This document shows, piece after piece, positions 43,727-52,449 of a DNA stretch of 64,000 bases (the stretch's first letter is position 1; every line of letters begins with the position of its first letter). A program made the position numbers and the translations under genes. The notes under the pieces are model-generated. The model worked only from the letters and a program-made list of their open reading frames with translations, was not told the origin of the DNA and did not search any database. Origin of the DNA: Amycolatopsis benzoatilytica AK 16/65 (GTDB lineage: Bacteria > Actinomycetota > Actinomycetes > Mycobacteriales > Pseudonocardiaceae); NCBI RefSeq assembly GCF_000383915.1, contig NZ_KB912942.1:1586561-1650560 (forward strand). Reading direction: 5' to 3'.

Positions 43727-44962
43727 TCACATGGTGGGCTCGGCGGCGTTCCCTACGGCGAAGTGCCGCTGCTGCGACCGCTTCGCGACCGTCGCCGTGA
43801 ACGCGAGCGCACTGGCGGCGACGAGCGACAGGGCGGCCAGCCCGAGAGCGTAGGAGCCGAGCCCGCCGTACAGCGCGCCCATCACCAACGGCGGAATGAA
43901 TCCGCCCAGTCCGCCGGCGGCGCCGACGATGCCGGTCACCGAACCCACTTTGTTCGCCGGCGTGAGCAGCGCGACGAGCGCGAACACCGCGCCGCTGCCC
44001 GCGCCGAGCGCGGCGGCCATGGTGAGGAACGCGATCGTGCCCAGCGGCATCAGGCTCGGGCTGAACGCTTGCACAGCGGCGCTTGCCGTGACGATCGCGA
44101 ACACCCCGCTGAGGACTCGTACCGGTCCGAGCCGGTCGGAGAGCCAGCCGCCGATCGGGCGAAGGACCACGGCGAGGAGCACGAAGCCGGCCATCCGGTT
44201 GGCGGCGTCGGCTTGCGCCAGGCCGTAACCGGTCTTGAGGTAGGCGGGAAGGTAAACCGAAAACGCGACGTAGCCGCCGAACGCGATCGCGTAGAGCGCC
44301 GACGCTTGCCACGTGACGGCGAGCCGGAGGGTGTCGCGCAACCGGCGCGCGAGCGGTTCCGTCGGCACGGCGCGATGCGGCGCGTCCCGCAGCAGCAGCG
44401 CCGCGAGGATCGCGTACGCGACGAGGCCGGCAGCGGTGATGATGAACGGCGTCGCGACCGTTCCGGCTTTCGCCAGCGGCACGGTCGTCAACGCGCTGAT
44501 CGCGGTGCCGCCCATCCCCGCGCCGAAGATGCCGAGCGCCAGCCCGCGCCGCTCCGGCGGGAACCAGGCGTTGACGAACGGGACGCCGATCGCGAACGAG
44601 GTGCCGCCCAGACCGAGGAAGAAGCCGCCGATCAGGAGCGCGGCCAGCGACGAGTGCCCGAGCAGGCCCAGGAACAGCACGGGCAGCGCGGTCAGCGCGG
44701 AGAGCGCCGGGAACATGACCCGGCCGCCGTAGCGGTCGGTGAGCGCCCCGACCGGGATCCGCCCGAGCGAACCGACCACCACCGGCACCGCGACCAGCAG
44801 GGCCTGCTCGAACGCGGTCAGCTTCAGGCTGTCCTTGAACAACGGGCCGAGCGGGCTGAGCAAGGCCCAGGCCCAGAAGTTGACCGCGAACCCGGCGGTG
44901 GCCAGGCTCAGCATGAGCGTCCGCCGGCCGGTGGTGGCCGGGCGGTCCGGGGTGGAAGTCAT
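43727..44962 (-). CDS. narK: NarK-type nitrate/nitrite MFS transporter
   Basis: This 411-residue major-facilitator protein has 12 predicted helices. The nitrate-porter features are NFWAWALLSPLGPLFK in helix 1, GRIPVGALTDRYGGR in loop 2-3, and glycine-rich nitrate-signature helices GIFGAGMGGTAIS and GIVGAAGGLGGFIPP. ATG 44962 follows GAGG. It lies 182 bp downstream of the CBS gene at the end of the nar gene group, same strand, so it probably brings nitrate in or exchanges nitrite for the adjacent reductase. It converges with the response-regulator gene. Confidence 0.9.
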   Translation of the reverse strand: MTSTPDRPATTGRRTLMLSLATAGFAVNFWAWALLSPLGPLFKDSLKLTAFEQALLVAVPVVVGSLGRIPVGALTDRYGGRVMFPALSALTALPVLFLGLLGHSSLAALLIGGFFLGLGGTSFAIGVPFVNAWFPPERRGLALGIFGAGMGGTAISALTTVPLAKAGTVATPFIITAAGLVAYAILAALLLRDAPHRAVPTEPLARRLRDTLRLAVTWQASALYAIAFGGYVAFSVYLPAYLKTGYGLAQADAANRMAGFVLLAVVLRPIGGWLSDRLGPVRVLSGVFAIVTASAAVQAFSPSLMPLGTIAFLTMAAALGAGSGAVFALVALLTPANKVGSVTGIVGAAGGLGGFIPPLVMGALYGGLGSYALGLAALSLVAASALAFTATVAKRSQQRHFAVGNAAEPTM

Positions 44963-45144
44963 CGACGCCTCATTCGTCTCGGAGGGCGGGGACCCGTCCA
45001 GGGTCCAGCCCGGACCGGCGGCGCGGACAGAGCCGAACTCCCTCGTCAGGAGGTCGAAGGTCCTCGCCGTCCACTCCGGACAGAAGAAAGAAAACCCAGC
45101 TATGGCAGGCAGAATCGGCCGGTCCGCGGAACCAGGAGACGGTG

Positions 45145-45543
45145 TCAGCGGTCCGCGGCCCGCGCGGCCACGTCGGCGTCGCTGCAGAACCCGGTCCGGC
45201 GGCGTTTGAGGCACAGCAGGCCGATCAGCATCCCGTCGTCGTCCACTACGGCCAGCCGCCGTTGCCCGCGGTCGAGCAAGAGCAGCCTCGCGTCCTCCGC
45301 GGGCAGATCAGCCGGAACCGTCCGGTCTGTCAGGCTCGCATAGGCGAGCGCGGGTCCGCGCGCGTCCTCGCCCAGGTCGTCGCGCACGAGCGTGCCCAGC
45401 AGGCGTCCGGACTCGGTGAGCAGGAGCAGGTGGACGTGGTCGTCGGCGAAACAAGCCCGGGCCTCGGCGACCGAGACTCCGGCCGGCAGGGTCTTCGGCA
45501 ACCGCACCACCACGTCGGCGACCGTCAGTCGTGGTTCAGGCAA
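45145..45543 (-). CDS. CBS-domain protein in the nar operon
   Basis: This 132-residue protein consists of a CBS-domain pair: ARACFADDHVHLLLLTESGR, then LLGTLVRDDL, and RLAVVDDDGMLIGLLCLKRR. CBS pairs usually bind adenosyl ligands such as AMP, ATP or S-adenosylmethionine and act as energy or ligand sensors. The gene overlaps the end of narI by 8 bp, indicating coupled expression with the nitrate reductase. A role in regulating the reductase or NarK in response to adenylate charge is inference; no DNA-binding or catalytic domain is attached. Confidence 0.8.
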   Translation of the reverse strand: MPEPRLTVADVVVRLPKTLPAGVSVAEARACFADDHVHLLLLTESGRLLGTLVRDDLGEDARGPALAYASLTDRTVPADLPAEDARLLLLDRGQRRLAVVDDDGMLIGLLCLKRRRTGFCSDADVAARAADR

Positions 45544-46282
45544 AGGTTTCCCTTTCCCCGACCTCCCGGTCCCGCACCGCGGCCGGGCTGGGCATCGGCG
45601 CCCGCGGGGCGCCGCGGCGCGCGCGGTAGACGACGTACGGGCGCCACAGGTAGGCCAGTGGCGCGGACCACACGTGCACCAGCCGGGTGAACGGCCACAG
45701 CGCGAGGAACAGGAACCCGCCGACGGCGTGCAGCTGGTAGATCACCGGCGCGTCGATCATCAGCCGGCTTTGCGGGGAGAACCAGAAGACGCTGCGGAAC
45801 CAGACGGCGATGGTCTCGCGGTAGTCGTAGCCGTGCCCGATCAGGTTGGTGCCGACGGTGGCTGTCATGCCGAGCACCACCATCGCGGCGAGCGCCGCGT
45901 AAAGCACCTTGTCCATGGTGGTCGTGGCACGGCGGACCCGGCCGTTGACCACCCGGCGGGCGATCAGCAGCACCACTCCGGCGACCAGCACGGCTCCGGA
46001 GACCGTGCCGCCCCACACCGCCGTGGCGTGGTACAGCCCTTCCGGAATGCCGAGCGCGCTCGTCAGCGAAGCGGGCACGAGCAAGCCGACCGCGTGCCCG
46101 GCGATCACGCCGAACGCTCCGAGGTGGAACAGCGGCGAGGCCCAGCGGAGAATGCGGCTTTCCAGCAGCTGGCTGGTGTGCGTGGTCCAGCCGAACTGGT
46201 CGTGGCGCCAGCGCCAGACGTGGCCGAGCACGAACACCGCCAGGCAGGCGTAGGGCAGGACGATCCAGAGGAACGTGGTCAC
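45536..46282 (-). CDS. narI: Respiratory nitrate reductase gamma subunit
   Basis: This 248-residue integral membrane protein has five hydrophobic segments and the histidines expected for two b-type haems (HLGAFGVIAGHAVG, and LHAVGGFLFLALWPFTRLVH with two histidines near the C-terminus). It takes electrons from menaquinol and passes them to NarH. The GTG start overlaps the narJ stop codon (GTGA). The length agrees with the family (about 225-250). Confidence 0.92.
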   Translation of the reverse strand: MTTFLWIVLPYACLAVFVLGHVWRWRHDQFGWTTHTSQLLESRILRWASPLFHLGAFGVIAGHAVGLLVPASLTSALGIPEGLYHATAVWGGTVSGAVLVAGVVLLIARRVVNGRVRRATTTMDKVLYAALAAMVVLGMTATVGTNLIGHGYDYRETIAVWFRSVFWFSPQSRLMIDAPVIYQLHAVGGFLFLALWPFTRLVHVWSAPLAYLWRPYVVYRARRGAPRAPMPSPAAVRDREVGERETFA

Positions 46283-46956
46283 GGGGCACCCTCCAGTGCG
46301 GGGCAAGAGCCGGAAGCGAGGTCCGGGCCGAAGCCGATGTCGGCGACGTCGCTGCCGTAGGCCGCGAGCCCGACCGACTCCACCGGCGGGCCGTCGACGG
46401 CGAGTGCCGCGACCGCGGCCCGGTCGTCGGGGGTAAGCGGCGGCAGCGCGGCGACGACGGCGTCGAGCACGTGCCGGTACGGCGACTCGGCCTCCTCCAA
46501 CGCGCATCGCAGCAGCTCCAGGCCGCGGCGGTGCTGGCGCAGCGGGGCCTCGCCGTCGCCTGGCCCGGCGACCGCGGCGAACTCCAGCACGACTGGCAGC
46601 AGGTCGGGCAGCTCGCCGTCGGCCAGCCGCAGCCCGTGCGCGCGGTAGCGCTGTTTCAGCGTCAGCAGGGCGATGCCGCGCTTGCGGGTGTCGCCGTGCA
46701 GGTAGTAGGTCAGGTACAGCCCGCTGCGCCGGCGCAGGTCGAACGTGCGCACGTAGTGGGTTTCGACGTCCAGCGGTTCGGCCGTGAGCAGCCAGCCGAG
46801 GAACGCCGAGAGCCGGTCGCGCACCTCAGGGTGGCTGATTTCCCCGACCGCGGCACGGAGTTCTTCCGCCGCCTCGGACAGCCGGGCGTCCGGGTAGGCG
46901 AGCAGGACCGAGGCGAGGCCGAACAACCGCGCCCGGTCCGCGGCAGGCACCGTCAT
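46279..46956 (-). CDS. narJ: Nitrate reductase molybdenum cofactor assembly chaperone
   Basis: This 225-residue acidic, helical protein of the NarJ/TorD family has the segment HYVRTFDLRRRSGLYLTYYLHGDTRKRG, abbreviated here in part (about residues 68-95), the most conserved feature of NarJ proteins. It guides molybdenum cofactor and iron-sulfur insertion into NarG before membrane docking and is not part of the mature enzyme. The start overlaps the narH stop (ATGA). Confidence 0.9.
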   Translation of the reverse strand: MTVPAADRARLFGLASVLLAYPDARLSEAAEELRAAVGEISHPEVRDRLSAFLGWLLTAEPLDVETHYVRTFDLRRRSGLYLTYYLHGDTRKRGIALLTLKQRYRAHGLRLADGELPDLLPVVLEFAAVAGPGDGEAPLRQHRRGLELLRCALEEAESPYRHVLDAVVAALPPLTPDDRAAVAALAVDGPPVESVGLAAYGSDVADIGFGPDLASGSCPALEGAP

Positions 46957-48578
46957 GACACGCCGCCCGCGGGATCGATGGACAGCCCGAGCCGGCCGTC
47001 GGAGCGCCGGCTGAACAGACCGCGCCGGCCCGGGCGGACGCGTTCGTCCTCGGCCACCAGGTGGAACCGCTCGGTGGTGGCGGCCTGGTCGGTCATCCCC
47101 GGCCCGCCCGCGCAGTCCAGCGAACAGTCCGAAGTGGACGCTGCCTGCGCTTCGAGCGCCGCGGCGTCCTTGTCGTAGGCCGTGGGAACGACGTAGCGCT
47201 CGTCGTACTTGGCGACGGCCAGCAACCGGTACATCGCTTCGATCTGCTCGCCCGGCATCCCGACCGCGTCGCACAGTTCCTCGGCGACCGTGCCGTCGAG
47301 CGTGCGGGCCCGCATGTAGGAGCGCATCGCGGCGAGCTTCATGAGCACCCCGGCCACCGCGTCGGCGTCGCCGGCGGTGAACAGCTCCGCCAGGTACTCC
47401 ACCGGGATCCGCAGATCGCGAATGGTGTGGAAGACGTCGTCGGCGTCGGCGTCGTCGCGCCCGGCCGCACCGGCCGCGTCCAGCACCGGGGACAGCGGCG
47501 GGACGTACCAGACCATCGGCAAGGTGCGGTACTCCGGGTGCAGCGGCAACGCGATCCGGTACTCGCTGATCAACCGCCACACCGGCGACGCCTGCGCGGC
47601 CAGCACCCACTCCTCGGGCAGGCCGGCCTCATAGGCCAGGCGGACTGTCTCCGGGTCGTGCGGGTCCAGGAACACCGCTCGCTGTGCTTCGAGCAGTTCG
47701 CGTTCGTCCTCGACCGAGGCGGCGGCCAGCACCGCGTCCTCGTCGTAGAAGACCAGCCCGAGATAGCGCAGCCGTCCGACGCACGTTTCGGAGCAGATGG
47801 TGGGCTGGCCGGCTTCGATGCGCGGGAAGCAGAACGTGCACTTCTCGGCCTTGCCGGTGGAATGGTTGACGTAGACCTTCTTGTACGGGCAGGCGCTCAC
47901 GCACATCCGCCAGCCGCGGCACCGTTTCTGGTCGACCAGCACGATCCCGTCCTCTTCGCGCTTGTACATCGCGCCGGAAGGACAGGCCGAGACGCAGGCC
48001 GGGTTCAGGCAGTGCTCGCAGATCCGCGGCAGGTGGAACATGAAGGTCTTCTCGAACTCGAACTTCACTCGTGCGGCGGCTTCCGGGTCCATCGCCGCGA
48101 TGTTCGGGTCGGTGCCGGCCCGCTCGGGCGCGCCGCCGAGGCTGTCTTCCCAGTTGGCGCCCCACTCCAGGCTCATCGGCTCGCCGGTGAGCGCCGAACG
48201 CGGCTGCTTGACCGGAGTGTCGGCCAAGCCGGCCGGGGCGGCGGCGAGCAGGTCTTTGTCGAAGGTCGCGGGCTCGTAGTAGTCCTCGAGCGCCGGCAGG
48301 TCCGGGTTGGCGAAGATGCGCGAGAGCCGCTTGGCGCGCCCGCCGGAGCGGAGCACGAGCCGGCCCTTCGCGTCGAGCTGCCAGCCGCCTTTCCAGCGCT
48401 CCTGGTCCTCGTAGTGCTTCGGGTAGCCGATGCCGGGTTTCGTCTCGACGTTGTTGAACCAGACGTATTCGGTGCCCTCGCGGTTGGTCCAGGTCTGTTT
48501 GCAGGTGACCGAGCAAGTGTGGCAGCCGATGCACTTGTCGAGGTTCATCACCATCGCCACTTGAGCGCGGATGCGCAT
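46953..48578 (-). CDS. narH: Respiratory nitrate reductase beta subunit
   Basis: This 541-residue electron-transfer protein starts directly with a cysteine cluster, CIGCHTCSVTCK (about residues 16-27). Further groups are CEHCLNPACVSACP, CRGWRMCVSACPYKK (with Trp replacing a cysteine, as in the 3Fe-4S site of NarH) and CTFCFPRIEAGQPTICSETC. It carries three 4Fe-4S and one 3Fe-4S clusters between NarI haem and the NarG active site. One base separates it from the narG stop region. Length is slightly above E. coli NarH. Confidence 0.94.
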   Translation of the reverse strand: MRIRAQVAMVMNLDKCIGCHTCSVTCKQTWTNREGTEYVWFNNVETKPGIGYPKHYEDQERWKGGWQLDAKGRLVLRSGGRAKRLSRIFANPDLPALEDYYEPATFDKDLLAAAPAGLADTPVKQPRSALTGEPMSLEWGANWEDSLGGAPERAGTDPNIAAMDPEAAARVKFEFEKTFMFHLPRICEHCLNPACVSACPSGAMYKREEDGIVLVDQKRCRGWRMCVSACPYKKVYVNHSTGKAEKCTFCFPRIEAGQPTICSETCVGRLRYLGLVFYDEDAVLAAASVEDERELLEAQRAVFLDPHDPETVRLAYEAGLPEEWVLAAQASPVWRLISEYRIALPLHPEYRTLPMVWYVPPLSPVLDAAGAAGRDDADADDVFHTIRDLRIPVEYLAELFTAGDADAVAGVLMKLAAMRSYMRARTLDGTVAEELCDAVGMPGEQIEAMYRLLAVAKYDERYVVPTAYDKDAAALEAQAASTSDCSLDCAGGPGMTDQAATTERFHLVAEDERVRPGRRGLFSRRSDGRLGLSIDPAGGVS

Positions 48579-48579
48579 G

Positions 48580-51500
48580 TCAGTACTCCACTTCCTGGCT
48601 GCGCCGCCGGACGACGGTGATCTCGTCGCGTTGGCTGCCGATCGGGCCGTAGTAGTTGAAGGCGTAGGTCAGCTGGGCGTGCCCGCCGGCGAGGTGCGTC
48701 GGCTTGACCAGCAGCCGGGTCATCGAGTTGTGGTAGCCGCCGCGCTTTCCCTTGCCCGCACCGCTCTTCTCGGTCTTCGGGACGTTCACGGTGCGCTCGG
48801 GCGAGTGGTACTGGAACACCGTGCCCTCGGGCATCCGGTGGCTGACCACGGCTCGCGCGACGATCACGCCGTTGCGGTTGACCGCTTCGATCCAGTCGTT
48901 GTCGGAGACGCCGATCTTGGCCGCGTCCTCGACGCTCATCCAGAGCACCGGTCCGCCGCGGGACAGCGCGAGCATCAGCTCGTTGTCGTGGTACATCGAG
49001 TGGATCGACCACTTCGCGTGCGGCGTGAGGAACCGGACGGTGACGCCGCCGTCGGCGAGATCGCCGGGTTTTCCGAAGTGCCGGGCCATGTTCAGCGGCG
49101 GCCGGTAGCCGGGCAAGTGCTCGCCCAGTTCGGCGATCCAGTCGTGCTCGACGAAGAAGTGCTGCCGCCCGGTGAGGGTGTGCCACGGCTTGCGTCGTTC
49201 GACGTTGACGGTGAACGGGGAATAGCGGCGCCCGCCCTTTTCCGAGCCGGACCACTCCGGGCTGGTGAGCACCGGCTGCGGCGCCTGTTGCGTGGCCGCG
49301 TAGGTGATGTGGTCGGTTTCGTGGCCTGCGATCAGGTCGGTGAACTGCTGCCCGGTCCGCTTTTCCAGCTGCAGGAAGCCTTCGTGCGCCACGCGTCCGT
49401 TCGTCGTGCCGGACAGCGCGAGGATCGCCTCGCACATCCGGTCCGCTGTGGACAGCGACGGGCGGTCGGCGAACGCGCCCACGGACACGGTTCCGTTGCG
49501 GCGGCGCAGGTATTCCAGTTCCGGGGTGACGTCGACGGTGATGCCCTTGGTCGTGGTGCCGAGCTGGTCCAGCAGCGGGCCGACGGCGCGCATCTTGGCG
49601 CCGATCAGGCGGTAGTCGCGTTCGATCTCGATCAGCTTCGGCATCGTCACGCCGGGAACCGGCTCGCACTCGCCGCGGCCCCAGTCGCGCACCCGCCCGG
49701 ACGGGGTCGCCAGCTCGTCGGGAGTGTCGTGCTGCAGCGGCGCGGCCAGCACGTCGCGGCGAGTGCCGAGATGGGCGACCGCGAGTTCGCTGACCTTGTC
49801 CGCCAGCGCGAGGAACGCGTCGTAGTCGGTGCGCACCTCCCCGGGCGGGGCGACCGCCGGGGAGAACGCGTGCACGAACGGGTGCATGTCGGTGGTGGAG
49901 ATGTCGTGCTTCTCGTACCAGGTCGCGGCCGGCAGCACGAGATCGGAATGCAGGCCGGTGTTGGTCATCCGGAAGTCGACGGTGGTGAGCAGGTCGAGCT
50001 TGCCGGTGGGGGCCTCGTCGCGCCACGTCACGTCACGCGGGCGTTCGCCGGGTCCGCATTCGTCGGCCGGGGCCAGCGAATCGACGCCGAGCAGGTGCTT
50101 CATGAAGAACTCGTTGCCCTTGCCGGACGAGCCGAGCAGGTTGGCGCGCCACAGGGTGAGGCAGCGCGGGAAGTTCGCCGGGTCGTCCGGGTCGTCGGCC
50201 ACGGCCTTGAGCCGGCCGGCTTTCAGCTCGCCGACGACGTACTCGGCCGCGCTCATCCCGGCGGCCGCGGCCTCGTCGGCCAGGTCGAGCGGATTGCGGT
50301 CGAACGCGGGATGTCCGGGCGACCAGCCCATTCGCTGCGCGGTCGCGACGGTGTCGGCGAACGTCATCCCGGCCAGCTTGCCCTGCCCGAGCGGCGACGC
50401 CAGCTCGTCGGCGGGCACCTTTTCGTAGCGCCACTGGTCGGTGTGCAGATACCAGAACGGCGTGGCGGCCTGGTGGCGCATCGGCCGGTGCCAGTCGAAG
50501 CCGAAACTCAGCTGCTGCTGGCCGGTGACCGGCCGGGCCTTCTCCTGGCCGACGTAGTGCGCCCAGCCGCCGCCGTTGACGCCCTGGCAGCCGGTGAGGG
50601 TGACCAGCGTGATCAACGCGCGGTAGGTCAGGTCCGAGTGAAACCACTGGTTCGCGCCCGCGCCCATTGCGATCAGCGACCGGCCGCGGCTGCGCTCGGC
50701 GTTGCGCGCCAGCTCGCGCCCGATCCGGGCGGCCAGCGCCGCGGGCACGCCGGTGATCCGCTCCTGCCAGGCCGGTGTGTGCGGGGCGTCGGCATCGTCG
50801 TAGCCGGTCGGCCAATCGCCGGGCAGTTCGCCCCGCTGGACGCCGTACTGGGCCAGCAGCAGGTCGAAAACGCCGGTGACGAGATGGTCGCCGACGCGCA
50901 CGACCGGCACGCCGCGGCGCATGGTGGTGCCGCCCTCGGTCTCGCCGATGTCGAACCGGGCGAGGTCGACGGGGACCTGGCCGGTGGCGTGGCCGAGCAC
51001 GCCGAGCGCGGGCACCACGTCGCCGAGGTCGAGATTCCACCGGCCTTCGCCTTCGGCACCGTAGCGGAAGCCGAGGGATCCGTTGGGCACCACCGGTTTC
51101 CCGGTCTCGTCGTCGAGCAGGACGGTCTTGTGCCGCGCGGCCGGGTCGTCGTCGCCGAGGTCGGTGGCGGTGAGAAAGCGATCCGCGGCGTACACGCCCG
51201 GTTCGCGTTCCCGCAGCGTCACCAGGAACGGCAGATCGGTGTAGGAGCGCACGTAGTCGGTGAAGTACGGCACCTGGCGGTCGCGGAAGAACTCGGTGAG
51301 CACGACGTGGCCCATGGCCATCGCGAGCGCCCCGTCGGTGCCGGGGTGCGGAGCCAGCCAGTCGTCGGCGAACTTGACGTTGTCGGCGTAGTCGGGGCTG
51401 ACCGCGACGACCTTGGCGCCGCGATAGCGCGCCTCGGTGAGGAAGTGCGCGTCCGGTGTGCGGGTGACCGGGATGTTCGAGCCCCACATGACGAGGTAGG

Positions 51501-52281
51501 TGGCGTTCCACCAGTCGCCGGCCTCCGGGACGTCGGTCTGGTCTCCCCAGATCTGCGGCGAGGCGACCGGGAGGTCGGCGTACCAGTCGTAGAACGACAG
51601 CAGCGTGCCGCCGAGCAGCGCGTGATAGCGGGTGCCCGCGGCGAAGGACGCCATCGACATCGCCGGGATGGGGGAGAACCCGACCACCCGGTCGGGTCCG
51701 ACCGTCTTGGTGGTGTAGACATGCGCGGCCGCCACCATGGTCGTCGCCTCGTCGAAGGAGGCGCGCACGAATCCGCCGCGGCCGCGTTGTCCCTTGTACG
51801 CCTCCGCCTTGCGCGGGTCCTCGACGATGTCCGCCCACGCGGCGACCGGGTCGCCGAACCGCTTCAGGCCGGCCCGGAACATGGTGAGCAGCGAACCCCG
51901 CACATACGGGTGGCGCACCCGCGACGGCGAATACTCGTACCAGGAGAAGGACGCGCCCCGAGGGCAGCCGCGCGGCTCGTAGTCGGGGCTGTCCGGCCCG
52001 GTGCCCGGGTAGTCGGTCGCCTGGTGCTCCCAGGTGATCAGGTCGTCCTTGACGAAGACGTTCCACGAGCACGAACCGGTGCAGTTCACTCCGTGCGTGG
52101 ACCGCACGACCCGGTCGTAGCTCCACCGGTCGCGGTAGAACGACTCCCATGCGTTCGAGTCGATCTGGTGCAGGGTGCGCCCGTGGTCGCCGACGGTCTC
52201 CTTGGTCAGGAACCGGCGCGCGGCGAGCAGCGGCCCGGAACCGGGAACGCGGTCGTTCGCGGGCAGGGGACGAGTAGGCAA
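48580..52281 (-). CDS. narG: Respiratory nitrate reductase alpha subunit
   Basis: This 1233-residue molybdopterin oxidoreductase has the N-terminal FS0 cluster motif HGVNCTGSCSWNVFVKD with the distinctive histidine ligand, plus PRGCPRGASFSWYEYSPSR. The molybdenum-ligand aspartate region is in WGSNIPVTRTPDAHF. It reduces nitrate to nitrite at a Mo-bisMGD centre facing the cytoplasm. The frame starts at GTG 52332, but TTG 52281 is preceded by AAGGAG with ideal spacing and gives a family-like N-terminus, so I chose it. narG, narH, narJ, narI and the CBS gene form one tightly packed operon. Confidence 0.94.
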   Translation of the reverse strand: MPTRPLPANDRVPGSGPLLAARRFLTKETVGDHGRTLHQIDSNAWESFYRDRWSYDRVVRSTHGVNCTGSCSWNVFVKDDLITWEHQATDYPGTGPDSPDYEPRGCPRGASFSWYEYSPSRVRHPYVRGSLLTMFRAGLKRFGDPVAAWADIVEDPRKAEAYKGQRGRGGFVRASFDEATTMVAAAHVYTTKTVGPDRVVGFSPIPAMSMASFAAGTRYHALLGGTLLSFYDWYADLPVASPQIWGDQTDVPEAGDWWNATYLVMWGSNIPVTRTPDAHFLTEARYRGAKVVAVSPDYADNVKFADDWLAPHPGTDGALAMAMGHVVLTEFFRDRQVPYFTDYVRSYTDLPFLVTLREREPGVYAADRFLTATDLGDDDPAARHKTVLLDDETGKPVVPNGSLGFRYGAEGEGRWNLDLGDVVPALGVLGHATGQVPVDLARFDIGETEGGTTMRRGVPVVRVGDHLVTGVFDLLLAQYGVQRGELPGDWPTGYDDADAPHTPAWQERITGVPAALAARIGRELARNAERSRGRSLIAMGAGANQWFHSDLTYRALITLVTLTGCQGVNGGGWAHYVGQEKARPVTGQQQLSFGFDWHRPMRHQAATPFWYLHTDQWRYEKVPADELASPLGQGKLAGMTFADTVATAQRMGWSPGHPAFDRNPLDLADEAAAAGMSAAEYVVGELKAGRLKAVADDPDDPANFPRCLTLWRANLLGSSGKGNEFFMKHLLGVDSLAPADECGPGERPRDVTWRDEAPTGKLDLLTTVDFRMTNTGLHSDLVLPAATWYEKHDISTTDMHPFVHAFSPAVAPPGEVRTDYDAFLALADKVSELAVAHLGTRRDVLAAPLQHDTPDELATPSGRVRDWGRGECEPVPGVTMPKLIEIERDYRLIGAKMRAVGPLLDQLGTTTKGITVDVTPELEYLRRRNGTVSVGAFADRPSLSTADRMCEAILALSGTTNGRVAHEGFLQLEKRTGQQFTDLIAGHETDHITYAATQQAPQPVLTSPEWSGSEKGGRRYSPFTVNVERRKPWHTLTGRQHFFVEHDWIAELGEHLPGYRPPLNMARHFGKPGDLADGGVTVRFLTPHAKWSIHSMYHDNELMLALSRGGPVLWMSVEDAAKIGVSDNDWIEAVNRNGVIVARAVVSHRMPEGTVFQYHSPERTVNVPKTEKSGAGKGKRGGYHNSMTRLLVKPTHLAGGHAQLTYAFNYYGPIGSQRDEITVVRRRSQEVEY

Positions 52282-52419
52282 CGCGACTCCTTCGGGCCAG
52301 TCCGGCTCAGCCGGGCCGCCCCGACGCGACACCGCCCTGGTGCCAGCCGCATGCCCATCAGCTTCGGCGAAAACCGCCTGCCGATCATCGGGCGTACGTC
52401 ACGCGTCGAAGTGACTTTC

Positions 52420-52444
52420 GGCCTCGGGGAAGGGGCCCGAGGCC
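52420..52444. terminator. Hairpin after secreted hydrolase gene
   Basis: GGCCTCGGG and CCCGAGGCC form a perfect 9-bp stem with a 7-nt loop, 6 bp beyond the stop of the minus-strand hydrolase gene. It lies upstream of narG and should shield it from read-through. Confidence 0.75.
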
Positions 52445-52449
52445 GCGGC

